A stretch of DNA of 64,000 nucleotides, taken from positions 124,001 through 188,000 of the forward strand of contig CAWJWP010000017.1 in the NCBI GenBank assembly GCA_963846495.1, written 5' to 3'. Within the stretch, counting starts at the first letter, position 1; the number at the start of each line of letters is the position of its first letter. The DNA is from DASYQD01 sp963846495. GTDB lineage: Bacteria > Acidobacteriota > Thermoanaerobaculia > Multivoradales > JAIOJS01. Below the pieces are notes generated by a model. The model searched no databases and was not told where the DNA came from. It worked only from the letters and a program-made list of their open reading frames with translations. Positions 52,028 to 60,108 of the stretch are shown piece after piece. Made by a program: the position numbers and the translations under genes.

Positions 52028-53044
52028 TTACACGGATTTTACACGGTAGAGACGCAGCGCCGACTGGCGCACGGCGTCGGGCAGGTTGCGGTCCTTGGCC
52101 ATGATGCGCAGGTCGCGCACCGACAGGCGCGACATCAGCGGCAGCGCCACGTTGAGCGGCGTGCGCGGGTTGTTGACCAGGCCCACCACCACCGGATATT
52201 TGGTGAGCCACCGCCGCTGCTTGGCGATGTAGTCGAGCACCTCGGGGACGACGCTGCGCATGCGCGCGAACTGCTCGATCTCGGTGTCGGAGATCGGGTT
52301 GGACTGCAGCACCGCCACCGCGACGAGCGCGCTGGTGTCGCGGACGAGGAACTGGCGCATGGTCTTCGGCGCCCGCCGCGCCAGCTTGAGCCGCACGTTG
52401 ACCGGCAGCTGCCGGATCTGCCCGTCGGAGAGGCCGGTCTGCTCCTCGATCTCGCCCTCGACCGGCACCCCGCGCGCGCGGGCGATCGCCTCTTGGATCT
52501 CCTGCTCCTCGGCCACCTCGGCGGCGGCCGCCGCCGCCCGCGCCTGCGCCGCCGCGGCGCCGGCGCCGCCGAGCAGGTGGTCGCGGTACTCGCGGATGCG
52601 CCGCTGCGAGTAGGCCGACAGCTGCGGGTTCGTCTCCAGCGCGTCGAGCAGCTGCGGCGAGGTGGTGATGCGGTCCTGGCGCAGCAGCAGCACTTCCTGC
52701 AGGTCGGCGCCCAGCTGCGGCGCCAGGTGGAAGAGCACGTCGAGCGGCACGTCGCGCCGGCGCAGCAGCGTCTCGACGATCTCGCGGTCGCGGCTGTTGT
52801 AGGCGTACCAGCTCTGCACCTCGGGCGGCGCCTCGCGGGCCAGGAAGGGGACGAGCACGCGCGGCTCGATACCGCGCAGCGACTCGCCGGCGGCGGCGGC
52901 GATCTCGGCATCCTCGTTGCCGGTGAGCTGCACCTGCAGCGGCACGAGCTCTTCCGGCGCCAGCGGCAGCATGCCGCGGGCGGCGAGCAGCGTCAGCTGG
53001 CGGTTGGTGCCCGAGAGCGCCTGGGTGACGAGGGGCGAGGCCAC
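52028..53044 (-). CDS. HEAT-like helical repeat protein of unknown function (paralogue 1)
   Basis: About 338 residues from GTG 53044, chosen because upstream codons of this frame overlap the RodZ-like gene (stop at 53059). The start is uncertain. The protein is all-helical with short repeats (SPLVTQALSG, NPQLSAYSQRRIREYRDHL, VRDTSALVAVAVLQSNPISD). A central Ala/Glu-rich coiled-coil segment is present. The C-terminal block KYPVVVGLVNNPRTPLNVAL ... LSVRDLRIMAKDRNLPDAVR matches the C-terminus of the protein at 54089-54817 (RYPVKVAVVKNPRAPLQQAL ... KKPDLRAVASDPRLALPLR). The two are paralogues in one operon. No enzyme motif or membrane segment is seen. A cytosolic scaffold is a guess. Confidence 0.7.
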   Translation of the reverse strand: MASPLVTQALSGTNRQLTLLAARGMLPLAPEELVPLQVQLTGNEDAEIAAAAGESLRGIEPRVLVPFLAREAPPEVQSWYAYNSRDREIVETLLRRRDVPLDVLFHLAPQLGADLQEVLLLRQDRITTSPQLLDALETNPQLSAYSQRRIREYRDHLLGGAGAAAAQARAAAAAAEVAEEQEIQEAIARARGVPVEGEIEEQTGLSDGQIRQLPVNVRLKLARRAPKTMRQFLVRDTSALVAVAVLQSNPISDTEIEQFARMRSVVPEVLDYIAKQRRWLTKYPVVVGLVNNPRTPLNVALPLMSRLSVRDLRIMAKDRNLPDAVRQSALRLYRVKSV

Positions 53045-53058
53045 GACCGCGGCGGTGA

Positions 53059-53913
53059 TCAGCGGCCGGGAGCCGGCGCCGCGGGCAGCGGCGGCAGGCC
53101 CGCGGTCGCGCGGTCGATCAGCAAGTCGTTCACCACTTCGCCGGTGCCCGCGGGCAGTTGCATCGGCTTGCCGTTGACGTCCATCCGCACGGCGCTCACC
53201 TTGCCGATCTTCTCGAACAGCACCGACTCGCGGGCCTCGACCCGCATCGACTCGCCGGCGACGTGCAGCTCGGCGATGCGGCGGTCGCCGTCGACGACCA
53301 CCTCGATCCAGCACTCGGCGGTGAAGGAGAGCGCGATGTTGATCTTGTTGGGGTCGAAGGGCGGTTGGCCTGGCACCGCCTGCTGCGGCGCCGCCGGAGC
53401 CGGGGCGGGAGCGACCGGCACCAGGCCCGGCGTCGCCTCGGCCTGCGGCTGCTCGGGCGGGCGGTCGGCGCGGTTGCGCTTCACCACCCAGACGACGGCG
53501 AGCACGACGAGCAGCAGCGTGAAAGCGCCGAGCGCGGCGAGCAGCCAGCCGATGGGCAGCGGCCGCGCCGGCTTGACGGTGCCGCCGGGCGGGATCGGCA
53601 GCACGCCCGAGACGTCGTCGCCGCCGCGCTCGGCGCGATGGCGCTGCTCGGCGGTCAAGTAGAAGTTGACCACCTCGTCGGGGTCGAGGCCGACGTACTT
53701 GGCGTACTCGCGCAGGAAGCCCTTGGCGAAGATCGGCGCCGGCAGCACCTCGAAGCGGTCCTCCTCGAGGGCCTCGAGGTACCGCATGGCGATCTTGGTG
53801 TTGTCGGCGATCTCGCGCAGGGTGATGTTGCGGATCTCGCGCTGCTGGCGGAGCCAGTTGCCGAACGACCCACCTTCACCTTCCCACGGCTTGGCCATCG
53901 CGTTGGCTGGCAT
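53059..53913 (-). CDS. RodZ-like membrane protein with cytoplasmic HTH and C-terminal DUF4115-like domain
   Basis: About 284 residues; ATG 53913 and ATG 53898 (MAKPWEGEGG) are both possible. The N-terminal HTH_25 domain is WLRQQREIRNITLREIADNT, KIAMRYLEALEEDRFEVLPA, PIFAKGFLREYAKYVGLDPD. This is the RodZ pattern that contacts MreB in rods. One transmembrane helix follows (LPIGWLLAALGAFTLLLVVL), then a Pro/Ala-rich linker. A periplasmic beta domain follows (IALSFTAECWIEVVVDGDRR ... FEKIGKVSAVRMDVNGKP) of the DUF4115 type. It lies between two HEAT-like paralogues. A role in cell shape or envelope assembly is inferred from the family. Confidence 0.82.
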   Translation of the reverse strand: MPANAMAKPWEGEGGSFGNWLRQQREIRNITLREIADNTKIAMRYLEALEEDRFEVLPAPIFAKGFLREYAKYVGLDPDEVVNFYLTAEQRHRAERGGDDVSGVLPIPPGGTVKPARPLPIGWLLAALGAFTLLLVVLAVVWVVKRNRADRPPEQPQAEATPGLVPVAPAPAPAAPQQAVPGQPPFDPNKINIALSFTAECWIEVVVDGDRRIAELHVAGESMRVEARESVLFEKIGKVSAVRMDVNGKPMQLPAGTGEVVNDLLIDRATAGLPPLPAAPAPGR

Positions 53914-54088
53914 CACCTCAAACCCGTATCTCTCTCAAACCGATGCCGGCGACTGAAACTCCCCGATTTTCAGGCTTTTAACCACCGAAGGCTGGCGGGT
54001 CCATTCTAGGGAGCCCGTCGGGGCAAGGTCAACGCCAGCCCGGCACGAGCGCGCCGAGCGAAGCACGTGCCAGCTCCAAATGCGCGCT

Positions 54089-54817
54089 TCACGCGCCGAG
54101 CAGCATCTCCGCCTTGCGGCGCAGCGGGAGGGCGAGGCGCGGGTCGGAGGCGACGGCGCGCAGGTCGGGCTTCTTGAGCAGGGGCAGCTGAGTGAGCGCC
54201 TGTTGCAACGGCGCGCGCGGGTTCTTCACCACCGCCACCTTCACCGGGTAGCGGTTGCCCCACTTCCGGTGGGCGAGGATGACGCCGAGCACCGGCGTGT
54301 GGGCCGTCTCGCCGCTCGCCAGCGGCAGCAGGTCGCCCTCGACGAGGCGCGGGTTGTCGAGCAGGGCAGCGATCACCCGCGGCGTCGGATCGTGGCGCAG
54401 CACCTGCAGCACGTGCGGCGAGGCGCTGCGCGCGATCGTCACCTTCTCCCCCACTGCCAGCGTCGGCAGGCGCTCGACGAGACGATGCTCGGCGAAGCGG
54501 CGCACCACCGGGCGGATGCGCACGTCGAGCCCCGCCGCCACCAGGTCGCGCCAGTAGAGACCGGTGAGCAGCGCCAGCGCGATCGGCTGCGGCGTCGCCG
54601 GGTGGAGCGCGAGGTCGCGGCGCAGCTCGTAGAAGGAGAGCAGGCGCCGCTGCTCGGCGATCGTGCGCAGCGCGTCCTCGCCGGCGTGCGGGTTGCGCAG
54701 CACCGCCTGCGCCGCCGGCACGTCGAGCGCCGGGGCGAGCTGTTGGAGGAGCGTGCGCAGCTCGTCGGCACCGGCCTCGCGCAGCCGCTGCAGCACCTCC
54801 TCGGGCCAGTCGGGCAT
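54089..54817 (-). CDS. HEAT-like helical repeat protein of unknown function (paralogue 2)
   Basis: About 242 residues. ATG 54817 (MPDWPEEVLQRLREAG) is preferred over ATG 54823 because TAAAGT ends 7 nt before it, the leaderless pattern seen elsewhere here. Helical repeats include PAAQAVLRNPHAGEDALRTI, SPHVLQVLRHDPTPRVIAAL and LDNPRLVEGDLLPLASG. The C-terminal block is shared with paralogue 1. It is the first gene of the five-gene minus operon and is divergent from the GreA-type gene with only ~60 nt between starts. Confidence 0.7.
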   Translation of the reverse strand: MPDWPEEVLQRLREAGADELRTLLQQLAPALDVPAAQAVLRNPHAGEDALRTIAEQRRLLSFYELRRDLALHPATPQPIALALLTGLYWRDLVAAGLDVRIRPVVRRFAEHRLVERLPTLAVGEKVTIARSASPHVLQVLRHDPTPRVIAALLDNPRLVEGDLLPLASGETAHTPVLGVILAHRKWGNRYPVKVAVVKNPRAPLQQALTQLPLLKKPDLRAVASDPRLALPLRRKAEMLLGA

Positions 54818-54864
54818 GCGCATGACTTTACGTGCGATGCGGCGGGCGCGGCGCCGCGCCCTGG

Positions 54865-54870
54865 TATCTT
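54865..54870 (+). promoter_or_regulatory. -10 box of leaderless type before the GreA-type gene
   Basis: TATCTT ends 9 nt before ATG 54880. On the other strand TAAAGT (54830-54825) serves the divergent gene, so both promoters fit in a 56-nt gap. Confidence 0.45.
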
Positions 54871-54879
54871 TGGCGCCCC

Positions 54880-56981
54880 ATGGATGCCGAGCTGCAACGC
54901 CAGATCGCCGCCGGCGAGATCGACGCCGTCGCGGACGCCTTCGTCGCCCGCCTCTCCGAGACGCCGGTCGACGCGGCGTTCCTCGGCGAAGCCGGCCGCG
55001 CGCTGGCGCAGGCCGGGCACGAGGAACAGGCCGACTTCCTGCTCCGCATGGCCGACGATCACCTGAAGCAGGCGCAGGCATGGCGCGAGCGGCTGCAGCT
55101 GCTGCGCCGCGCCGGCCACCTGCTCTATCCCGAGCCGATTCCGCTGCACGACGAGATCGTGCGCTCGCTGTTCGCGGCGCACAGTGGCGGCGCCGCCACT
55201 GGCGGCGCCGCAACCGGCGGCGAGCTCGCCAAGCGGCTGGGCGAGAAGCTCGGCCTCCACCGCGCGCCCGACGACATCCCGAAGACCTGGGACAAGGCCG
55301 ACCGCGTCGAGGAGCTGATGGCGCTCGCGCCCGGCACCGTGGTGGCGATGGAGGGCAAGGGCGCCGGCCGCGTCGCCGAGGTCAACCTCCAGCTCGACAG
55401 CTTCCGCGTCGACCTCGGCCCGCTCGGCGCGCTTGAGCGTCGGCTTCGCGGCGGCGAAGAAGATGCTGCGGCCGCTCCAGCCGCATCACGTGCTGCGGCG
55501 CAAGCTCGAAGACCCGGCCGGCCTGTTGGCGTTGAAGCGCGACGACCCGGCCGAGCTCGTGCGCGTCGTGCTGGCGAGCTACGACGAGCCGCTCACCGGC
55601 AACGAGCTGCGGCAGGCGCTCGCCGGCGTCGTCGACGAGGCGGAGTGGACGAGCTTCTGGAACCGCGCCAAGAAGAGCCCGCAACTGGTGTCGCAGCCGG
55701 GGGCGCGCCAGCGCTACCGCTGGGCGGCGAGCGCCGGCGACGCCGTGGCCGGCGTGCGCGAGCGCTTCGCGACGGCGCCATGGCGCGAACGCCTCGACCT
55801 GCTGCAAGAGCCACGGCGCGCGCGACCCGGCGCTGGTGCAAGAGATGGTGAAGGCGCTGGGCGAGCAGGCGGAAGCACTGCGCGCGCGCGAGCCCGCGGT
55901 GGCGCTCGAAGTGGCGCTGGTGCTCGAGCGCGCCGGCGCTCCGTTGACGCCGGAGCTGGCGCCCGAAACGCTGCTGGCGGCGAGCGACGACCCGCTGCGC
56001 CTGCTCGCCGCGACGGACCGGGCGACCCGCGAGGAGGCGTATCGCCGGCTGCCCGCCGCGCGCGGCGACTGGCCGACGTGGTTCGAGAAGGCGCTGCTGC
56101 GCGAGGAGGAGCCCAAGGTCCTCGACATCATCGCCGACCAGCTCGTCGCCGAGACGCGGCCGGCGTTCGATCGTCTCGTCGGCGAGCTCCTCACCCAGCC
56201 GCGCAAGAACCCAGCGGGCTTCGCCTGGCTCGCCGAGCGCGCCGCCCGCGACGAGACGCTGCTGCGGCGCAATCCGATCCGCCTCTTCCAGCAGGTGCTC
56301 GCCGGCTCGGCGGACGACAGCTTCGGCCCCCATCGCAAGCGGCTGCTCAAGCTCGCCGACAGCGGCGGCACCTTGCCGCGCCTGCTGCCCTACCTCGAGC
56401 CGGCGCAGGCAGCGCAGGCGGTGGAGGCGGTGGGCAAGGCGCCGGGCCTCGAGGCTTATCAGCGCGAGGCGCTCTCCAACGCCATCCAGCTGCGTTTCCC
56501 CGAGCTGCGGCAGGAGGCCGAGCAGCCGCTCTACGCGACCCCCGAAGCGATCACCGCGAAGAAGGAAGAGCTGCGGCGCCTGCTCGAGGAGGAGATCCCC
56601 GCCAACCGCAAGGCGATCGAGGAGGCGCGCGCGCTCGGCGACCTGCGCGAGAACTTCGAGTACAAGAGCGCGCGGCAGCGCCACGAGTACCTCGCCGCCC
56701 GCGCGGCGGGCCTGCACCGCGACTTGGGTCGGGCGCGGCCGATCGACGCGGCGAAGGTCGACGCCACGACGGTGCGCGTCGGCACCCGCGTGCGGCTCGC
56801 AGGACCGAGCGGCGAGGAGCGCGCCTTCACTCTCCTCGGCCCCTGGGACAGCCAGCCCGAGCAGGGCATCCTCTCGCACGAGTCCGAGCTCGCCACGAGC
56901 CTCCTCGGCAAGGCGGTCGGCGACGGCGTCGGTCTCGAGGGGAAGACCTTCCGCGTCGCCGGGATCGAGCCGTTCCGCTGA
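54880..56981 (+). CDS. greA: Long GreA/GreB-type transcription elongation factor, frame broken twice
   Basis: This is a single gene of about 699 residues, read in three frames: 54880-55431, 55433-55810 and 55812-56981. The apparent +1 shifts are at ~55432 (...LGPLGA / LSVGFAAAKKMLRPL) and ~55811 (...RLDLLQE / HGARDPALVQEMVKAL). The N-terminal ~540 residues are helical (AELQRQIAAGEIDAVADAFV, and a basic beta segment LAPGTVVAMEGKGAGRVAEV). The C-terminal ~160 residues are a complete Gre factor. The coiled-coil tip has GDLRENFEYKSARQRHEYL with the acidic D and E that act in RNA cleavage. The FKBP-like domain has FTLLGPWDSQPEQGILSHES and LLGKAVGDGVGLEGKTF. Long Gre proteins of ~700 residues are known, for example in Chlamydia. 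The breaks are probably sequence errors. The 1,146-nt ORF from 55836 alone would give a shorter protein with an intact Gre domain. Confidence 0.78.
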
Positions 56982-57025
56982 GGCGTGAGGGCCGCGGCGC
57001 CGCGCGGCCGCGGTAGATTGCCGCC

Positions 57026-58117
57026 GTGGACCCACACGGCGGCGCCATCGAGGAGCTGCGACGGCACGCGCAGCTCATGCAGACCCTCTCCGAGGTGTCG
57101 CGTGCCGCGCTCGAGGAGGACGACCTCACCGAGCTCATGCACCGCGTCGTCGACTACATCGCGGCGCGGCTGGACGTGGCAGTCGCCAGCATCCTGCTCG
57201 TCGACGAGGCGGAGACGCGATTCGTCGGCGAGGTCTACGCGGGCGACCTCGAGCTGCGCACCCCCGACGGCGCCGACGACTGGCCGGTGAGCGTCGGCGT
57301 CTCCGGCCGTTGCGTGCGCACCGGCCAGCCGCAGCTCGTCTCCGACGTCAGCCTCGACCCCGACTACGTGCCGGGGCACGCCGACGTGCGCTCCGAGTAC
57401 CTGACGCCCATCCGCTACCGCGGCCGCATCCTCGGCGTGCTCAACCTGGAGAGCGTGCGCCTCGCCGCCTTCTCCGAGCACGACTGCGCCGTCTTCGACG
57501 CCATCGCGGCGCAGGTGGCGGGCTCGATCCACCTGACGACCATCAAGCAGAAGCTCGAGGCCGCCAATCGCGAGCTGGCGCGGATCGCCCAGCTCGACGG
57601 CCTCACCGGCGTCGCCAACCGGCGGAGCTTCGACTCCACGCTCGAGCGCGAGTGGCGGCGCGCCGTACGCGAGAAGCGGTGGCTGTCGGTGCTGTTCGCC
57701 GACCTCGATCACTTCAAGGCGCTCAACGACCACCACGGCCACCTCTACGGCGACGACTGCCTGCGCCGCGCCGCGACGGCGATCGCGGGCACCGCGCGGC
57801 GCGCCGCCGACCTCACGGCGCGCTACGGCGGCGAGGAGCTGGCAGTGCTGCTCCCCGGCGCCGACGCTGCGGCGGCGTTGCGCATCGCCGAGGCCGCGCG
57901 CCAGGCGATCGAGAGCTTGGCGATGGCGCACGGCGGCGCGGGAGCAGGGCCGGTCGTGACCACCTCGATCGGCGTCGCCTCGGCGATCCCGAGCGGCGAG
58001 CGGCCGACGGCGCTGGTGGTGACGGCGGACCAGGCGCTCTATCGCGCCAAGCGGCGCGGCCGCAACCGCGTCGAGGTGGGCGAGCTCGTTGTGGCGAGCG
58101 CGCCGGCGGGCAACTAA
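57026..58117 (+). CDS. GAF-GGDEF diguanylate cyclase
   Basis: This 363-residue cytosolic protein begins at GTG 57026; TAGATT 6 nt upstream suggests leaderless start. The GAF domain, ~20-165, has LDVAVASILLVDEAETRFVG, VSVGVSGRCVRTGQPQLVSD and RYRGRILGVLNLESVRLAAF. The GGDEF domain, ~190-355, has DGLTGVANRRSFD, FADLDHFKALNDHHGHLYGD, and the active site RYGGEEL at ~266. RAAD five residues before the GG motif matches the inhibitory I-site (RxxD). It should make c-di-GMP from two GTP, controlled by a small ligand or partner at the GAF domain and by product. It ends with a hairpin terminator. Confidence 0.93.
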   Translation: MDPHGGAIEELRRHAQLMQTLSEVSRAALEEDDLTELMHRVVDYIAARLDVAVASILLVDEAETRFVGEVYAGDLELRTPDGADDWPVSVGVSGRCVRTGQPQLVSDVSLDPDYVPGHADVRSEYLTPIRYRGRILGVLNLESVRLAAFSEHDCAVFDAIAAQVAGSIHLTTIKQKLEAANRELARIAQLDGLTGVANRRSFDSTLEREWRRAVREKRWLSVLFADLDHFKALNDHHGHLYGDDCLRRAATAIAGTARRAADLTARYGGEELAVLLPGADAAAALRIAEAARQAIESLAMAHGGAGAGPVVTTSIGVASAIPSGERPTALVVTADQALYRAKRRGRNRVEVGELVVASAPAGN

Positions 58118-58130
58118 GCGCTCGCTCTTT
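58094..58130 (+). terminator. Hairpin terminator at the end of the GGDEF gene
   Basis: GCGAGCGC (58094-58101) pairs with GCGCTCGC (58118-58125), followed by TCTTT. The stem straddles the stop codon. A second hairpin, GCGCGGCG (58131-58138) with CGCCGCGC (58150-58157), follows directly in the convergent gap and could act for the other strand. Confidence 0.5.
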
Positions 58131-58164
58131 GCGCGGCGTACGTCTCGGGCGCCGCGCTCCGTCG

Positions 58165-59937
58165 CTACTTGGCCTTCGCCACCTGGACGCCGCCCGACGG
58201 CGGCGGGTGGTCCTCGCCGTAGTAGGCAAGGATGCCGGCGACCACCGCCTCTGCCACCTGCTGGCGGAAGGTGCGGGTCTGGATGAGGCGGCGGTCTTCC
58301 GCGTTGGCGAGGTTGCAGACCTCGACCAGCATCTTGGCGGGGATCGAGTTGTAGCGCAGCACCGCGGGCACGAATTCGCCGCGTTGGCGGATGATGCGCT
58401 CGCGCACCGGCTTGTAGGGGTGCACCGGCAGGCCGCGGCCGCGGAAGGCGGCGATGATGCGCGTCGCCAGCTCGCGCGACAGACCCTCGCTCTGCTGCCG
58501 CTCGCGCAGCGACAGCTCGACGGCCGGGTGCTCACGCACCTCGGCGCGCGCCGAGTAGACGTCGCCGCTCCGGCTCGAGCGGCCGCCGGTGAGCTTCGCC
58601 GACGGCACGTAGATCATCGCGCCGCGCAGCGACGGGTGGAGCGAGTCGGCGTGCAGCGAGACGAAGATCACCTTCTTGGGGTCGCCCTCGCCGCCGGAGA
58701 CCGACTTGCGGTACTGGCTGTTGGCGAGGTACCAGCGCAGGTTCACGCCCACCTTGGCGTCGGCGATCGGATAGGGCGGCGTCGTCAGCACCTGGTGGCC
58801 GCGCGACACCGGCAGCACGTCCGCCTCGCGCACCGCGAAGGCGCCGCCGTCGCGCACCGTCGGCAGCACGCGCGCCGCGGTGCGCGTCTCGAGCAGCGCC
58901 TTGATGCGCACCATGATGTCGTAGACGTAGAGGCTCTCCCACACGCTGCCCACCGAGGCGCCGACGTCGGCGCCGCCGTGGCCGGCGTCGAGCACGACGG
59001 TGATGCCGGCGAGGCCGGTCGCCTGCACGGGATTGGTGAAGCGGTCGCTCTCGGCGAGGCTCGCCTCGTACTCGGCGCGGCGGGGGTCGCCGGCGGGCAG
59101 GAACTCGGCCTGCAGCAGGTCGAGCGGAATCTTCACCTCGTAGCCGATGGGGATGTCGGTGACGTCGGCGATGCCGCTGCGCTTGGCGATTTCGCCGGCG
59201 AGAGCGTTGACGTCCTCGGCGAAGACGCGGCCGGTGAAGCGCACGACGACCGAGGAGTAGAGCGCCTCGCCCGGCTGCAGGCGGTACGCCGCGTAGCGGC
59301 CGGCGGCATCCTCGCGGTACCGCAGGAGGTCGGCCGGCGAACCGGCGGCGCCGGCGGGAAGCGCCTGCTGGAGCGCCGGCCGCAGGAGGCGCGCCGGGAT
59401 CCACAGCTCCTGCCCTGGCTGCAGGAGGTCGTCGGCCATGCGGTTGGCCTCACGTAGCTGGCGGAAGTTCTCGCCGCTGCCGGTGAACCAGTCGGCGACC
59501 GTCCACAGGCTTTCGCCGCGCGCCAGCGAGGCGAGCTCGACGCGGTGCGTCCAGCCGGTGATCTCGAGGCGATCGGCGGGGAAGAGCGCGCGCAGCATCT
59601 CGTGCTGCAGGCCGGCGCTCAGCAGGTGGAACGGCACGCGATAACGCATGCCGGCGAGAAGCTTCTTGCCGGCGTTGGCGGCGACGAGGGCCTTCGCGTT
59701 GTCGGTCGAGCCGGTCGCGCGGCGCGCGAAGGCGAGGAGACCCTCGCCCCGCAGCGGCACCGCTTCCAGCCACGGCGCGCCGTCGGCAGGAGCGACCGCC
59801 GTCATGCCGGGCGCCATCGTGACTCGCCGAGGAGCGGGCCCGGACGTCCTGGAAGCAGCCGCCGCGGCCGCCGGCGCCCACGCCGGACCCAGCAGCATCG
59901 CGAGAAGGAGGGCCTGCAGGCAGCGGTGCCGGCTCAT
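58165..59937 (-). CDS. N-acetylmuramoyl-L-alanine amidase (Amidase_3) with LysM-like region
   Basis: This 590-residue protein has signal peptide MSRHRCLQALLLAMLLGPAWAPAAAAA. Residues ~60-290 carry LysM-like repeats (ARGESLWTVADWFTGSGENF, QLREANRMADDLLQPGQELW, LQPGEALYSSVVVRFTG) for peptidoglycan binding. The catalytic Amidase_3 domain, ~320-580, has VVLDAGHGGADVGA (zinc His), VWESLYVYDIMVRIKALLE (zinc Glu), SLHADSL (zinc His) and MLVEVCNLANAEDR (catalytic Glu). All four key residues are present. It cleaves the amide bond between muramic acid and the stem peptide in the periplasm, probably in cell separation. It lies 171 nt after pilT on the same strand. A TACAAT (59999-59994) suggests its own promoter with a ~50-nt leader and AGGAG. 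Confidence 0.93.
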   Translation of the reverse strand: MSRHRCLQALLLAMLLGPAWAPAAAAAASRTSGPAPRRVTMAPGMTAVAPADGAPWLEAVPLRGEGLLAFARRATGSTDNAKALVAANAGKKLLAGMRYRVPFHLLSAGLQHEMLRALFPADRLEITGWTHRVELASLARGESLWTVADWFTGSGENFRQLREANRMADDLLQPGQELWIPARLLRPALQQALPAGAAGSPADLLRYREDAAGRYAAYRLQPGEALYSSVVVRFTGRVFAEDVNALAGEIAKRSGIADVTDIPIGYEVKIPLDLLQAEFLPAGDPRRAEYEASLAESDRFTNPVQATGLAGITVVLDAGHGGADVGASVGSVWESLYVYDIMVRIKALLETRTAARVLPTVRDGGAFAVREADVLPVSRGHQVLTTPPYPIADAKVGVNLRWYLANSQYRKSVSGGEGDPKKVIFVSLHADSLHPSLRGAMIYVPSAKLTGGRSSRSGDVYSARAEVREHPAVELSLRERQQSEGLSRELATRIIAAFRGRGLPVHPYKPVRERIIRQRGEFVPAVLRYNSIPAKMLVEVCNLANAEDRRLIQTRTFRQQVAEAVVAGILAYYGEDHPPPSGGVQVAKAK

Positions 59938-60108
59938 CTCCTGACTGAATTCTCCTGCTCTCGTGGGCGGTTAGAGCGATTTCCTTAAAGAAGATTGTAG
60001 ACGTTCGCCCAGGCAGACGGGAATCCCCCCAAGGGATTGGGGTGGTCGACATCGCGATGCGCTGCCGCTCGCGCTTTCGGGCCGTGCCGGCGCTGCGCGC
60101 CGTTCGCC

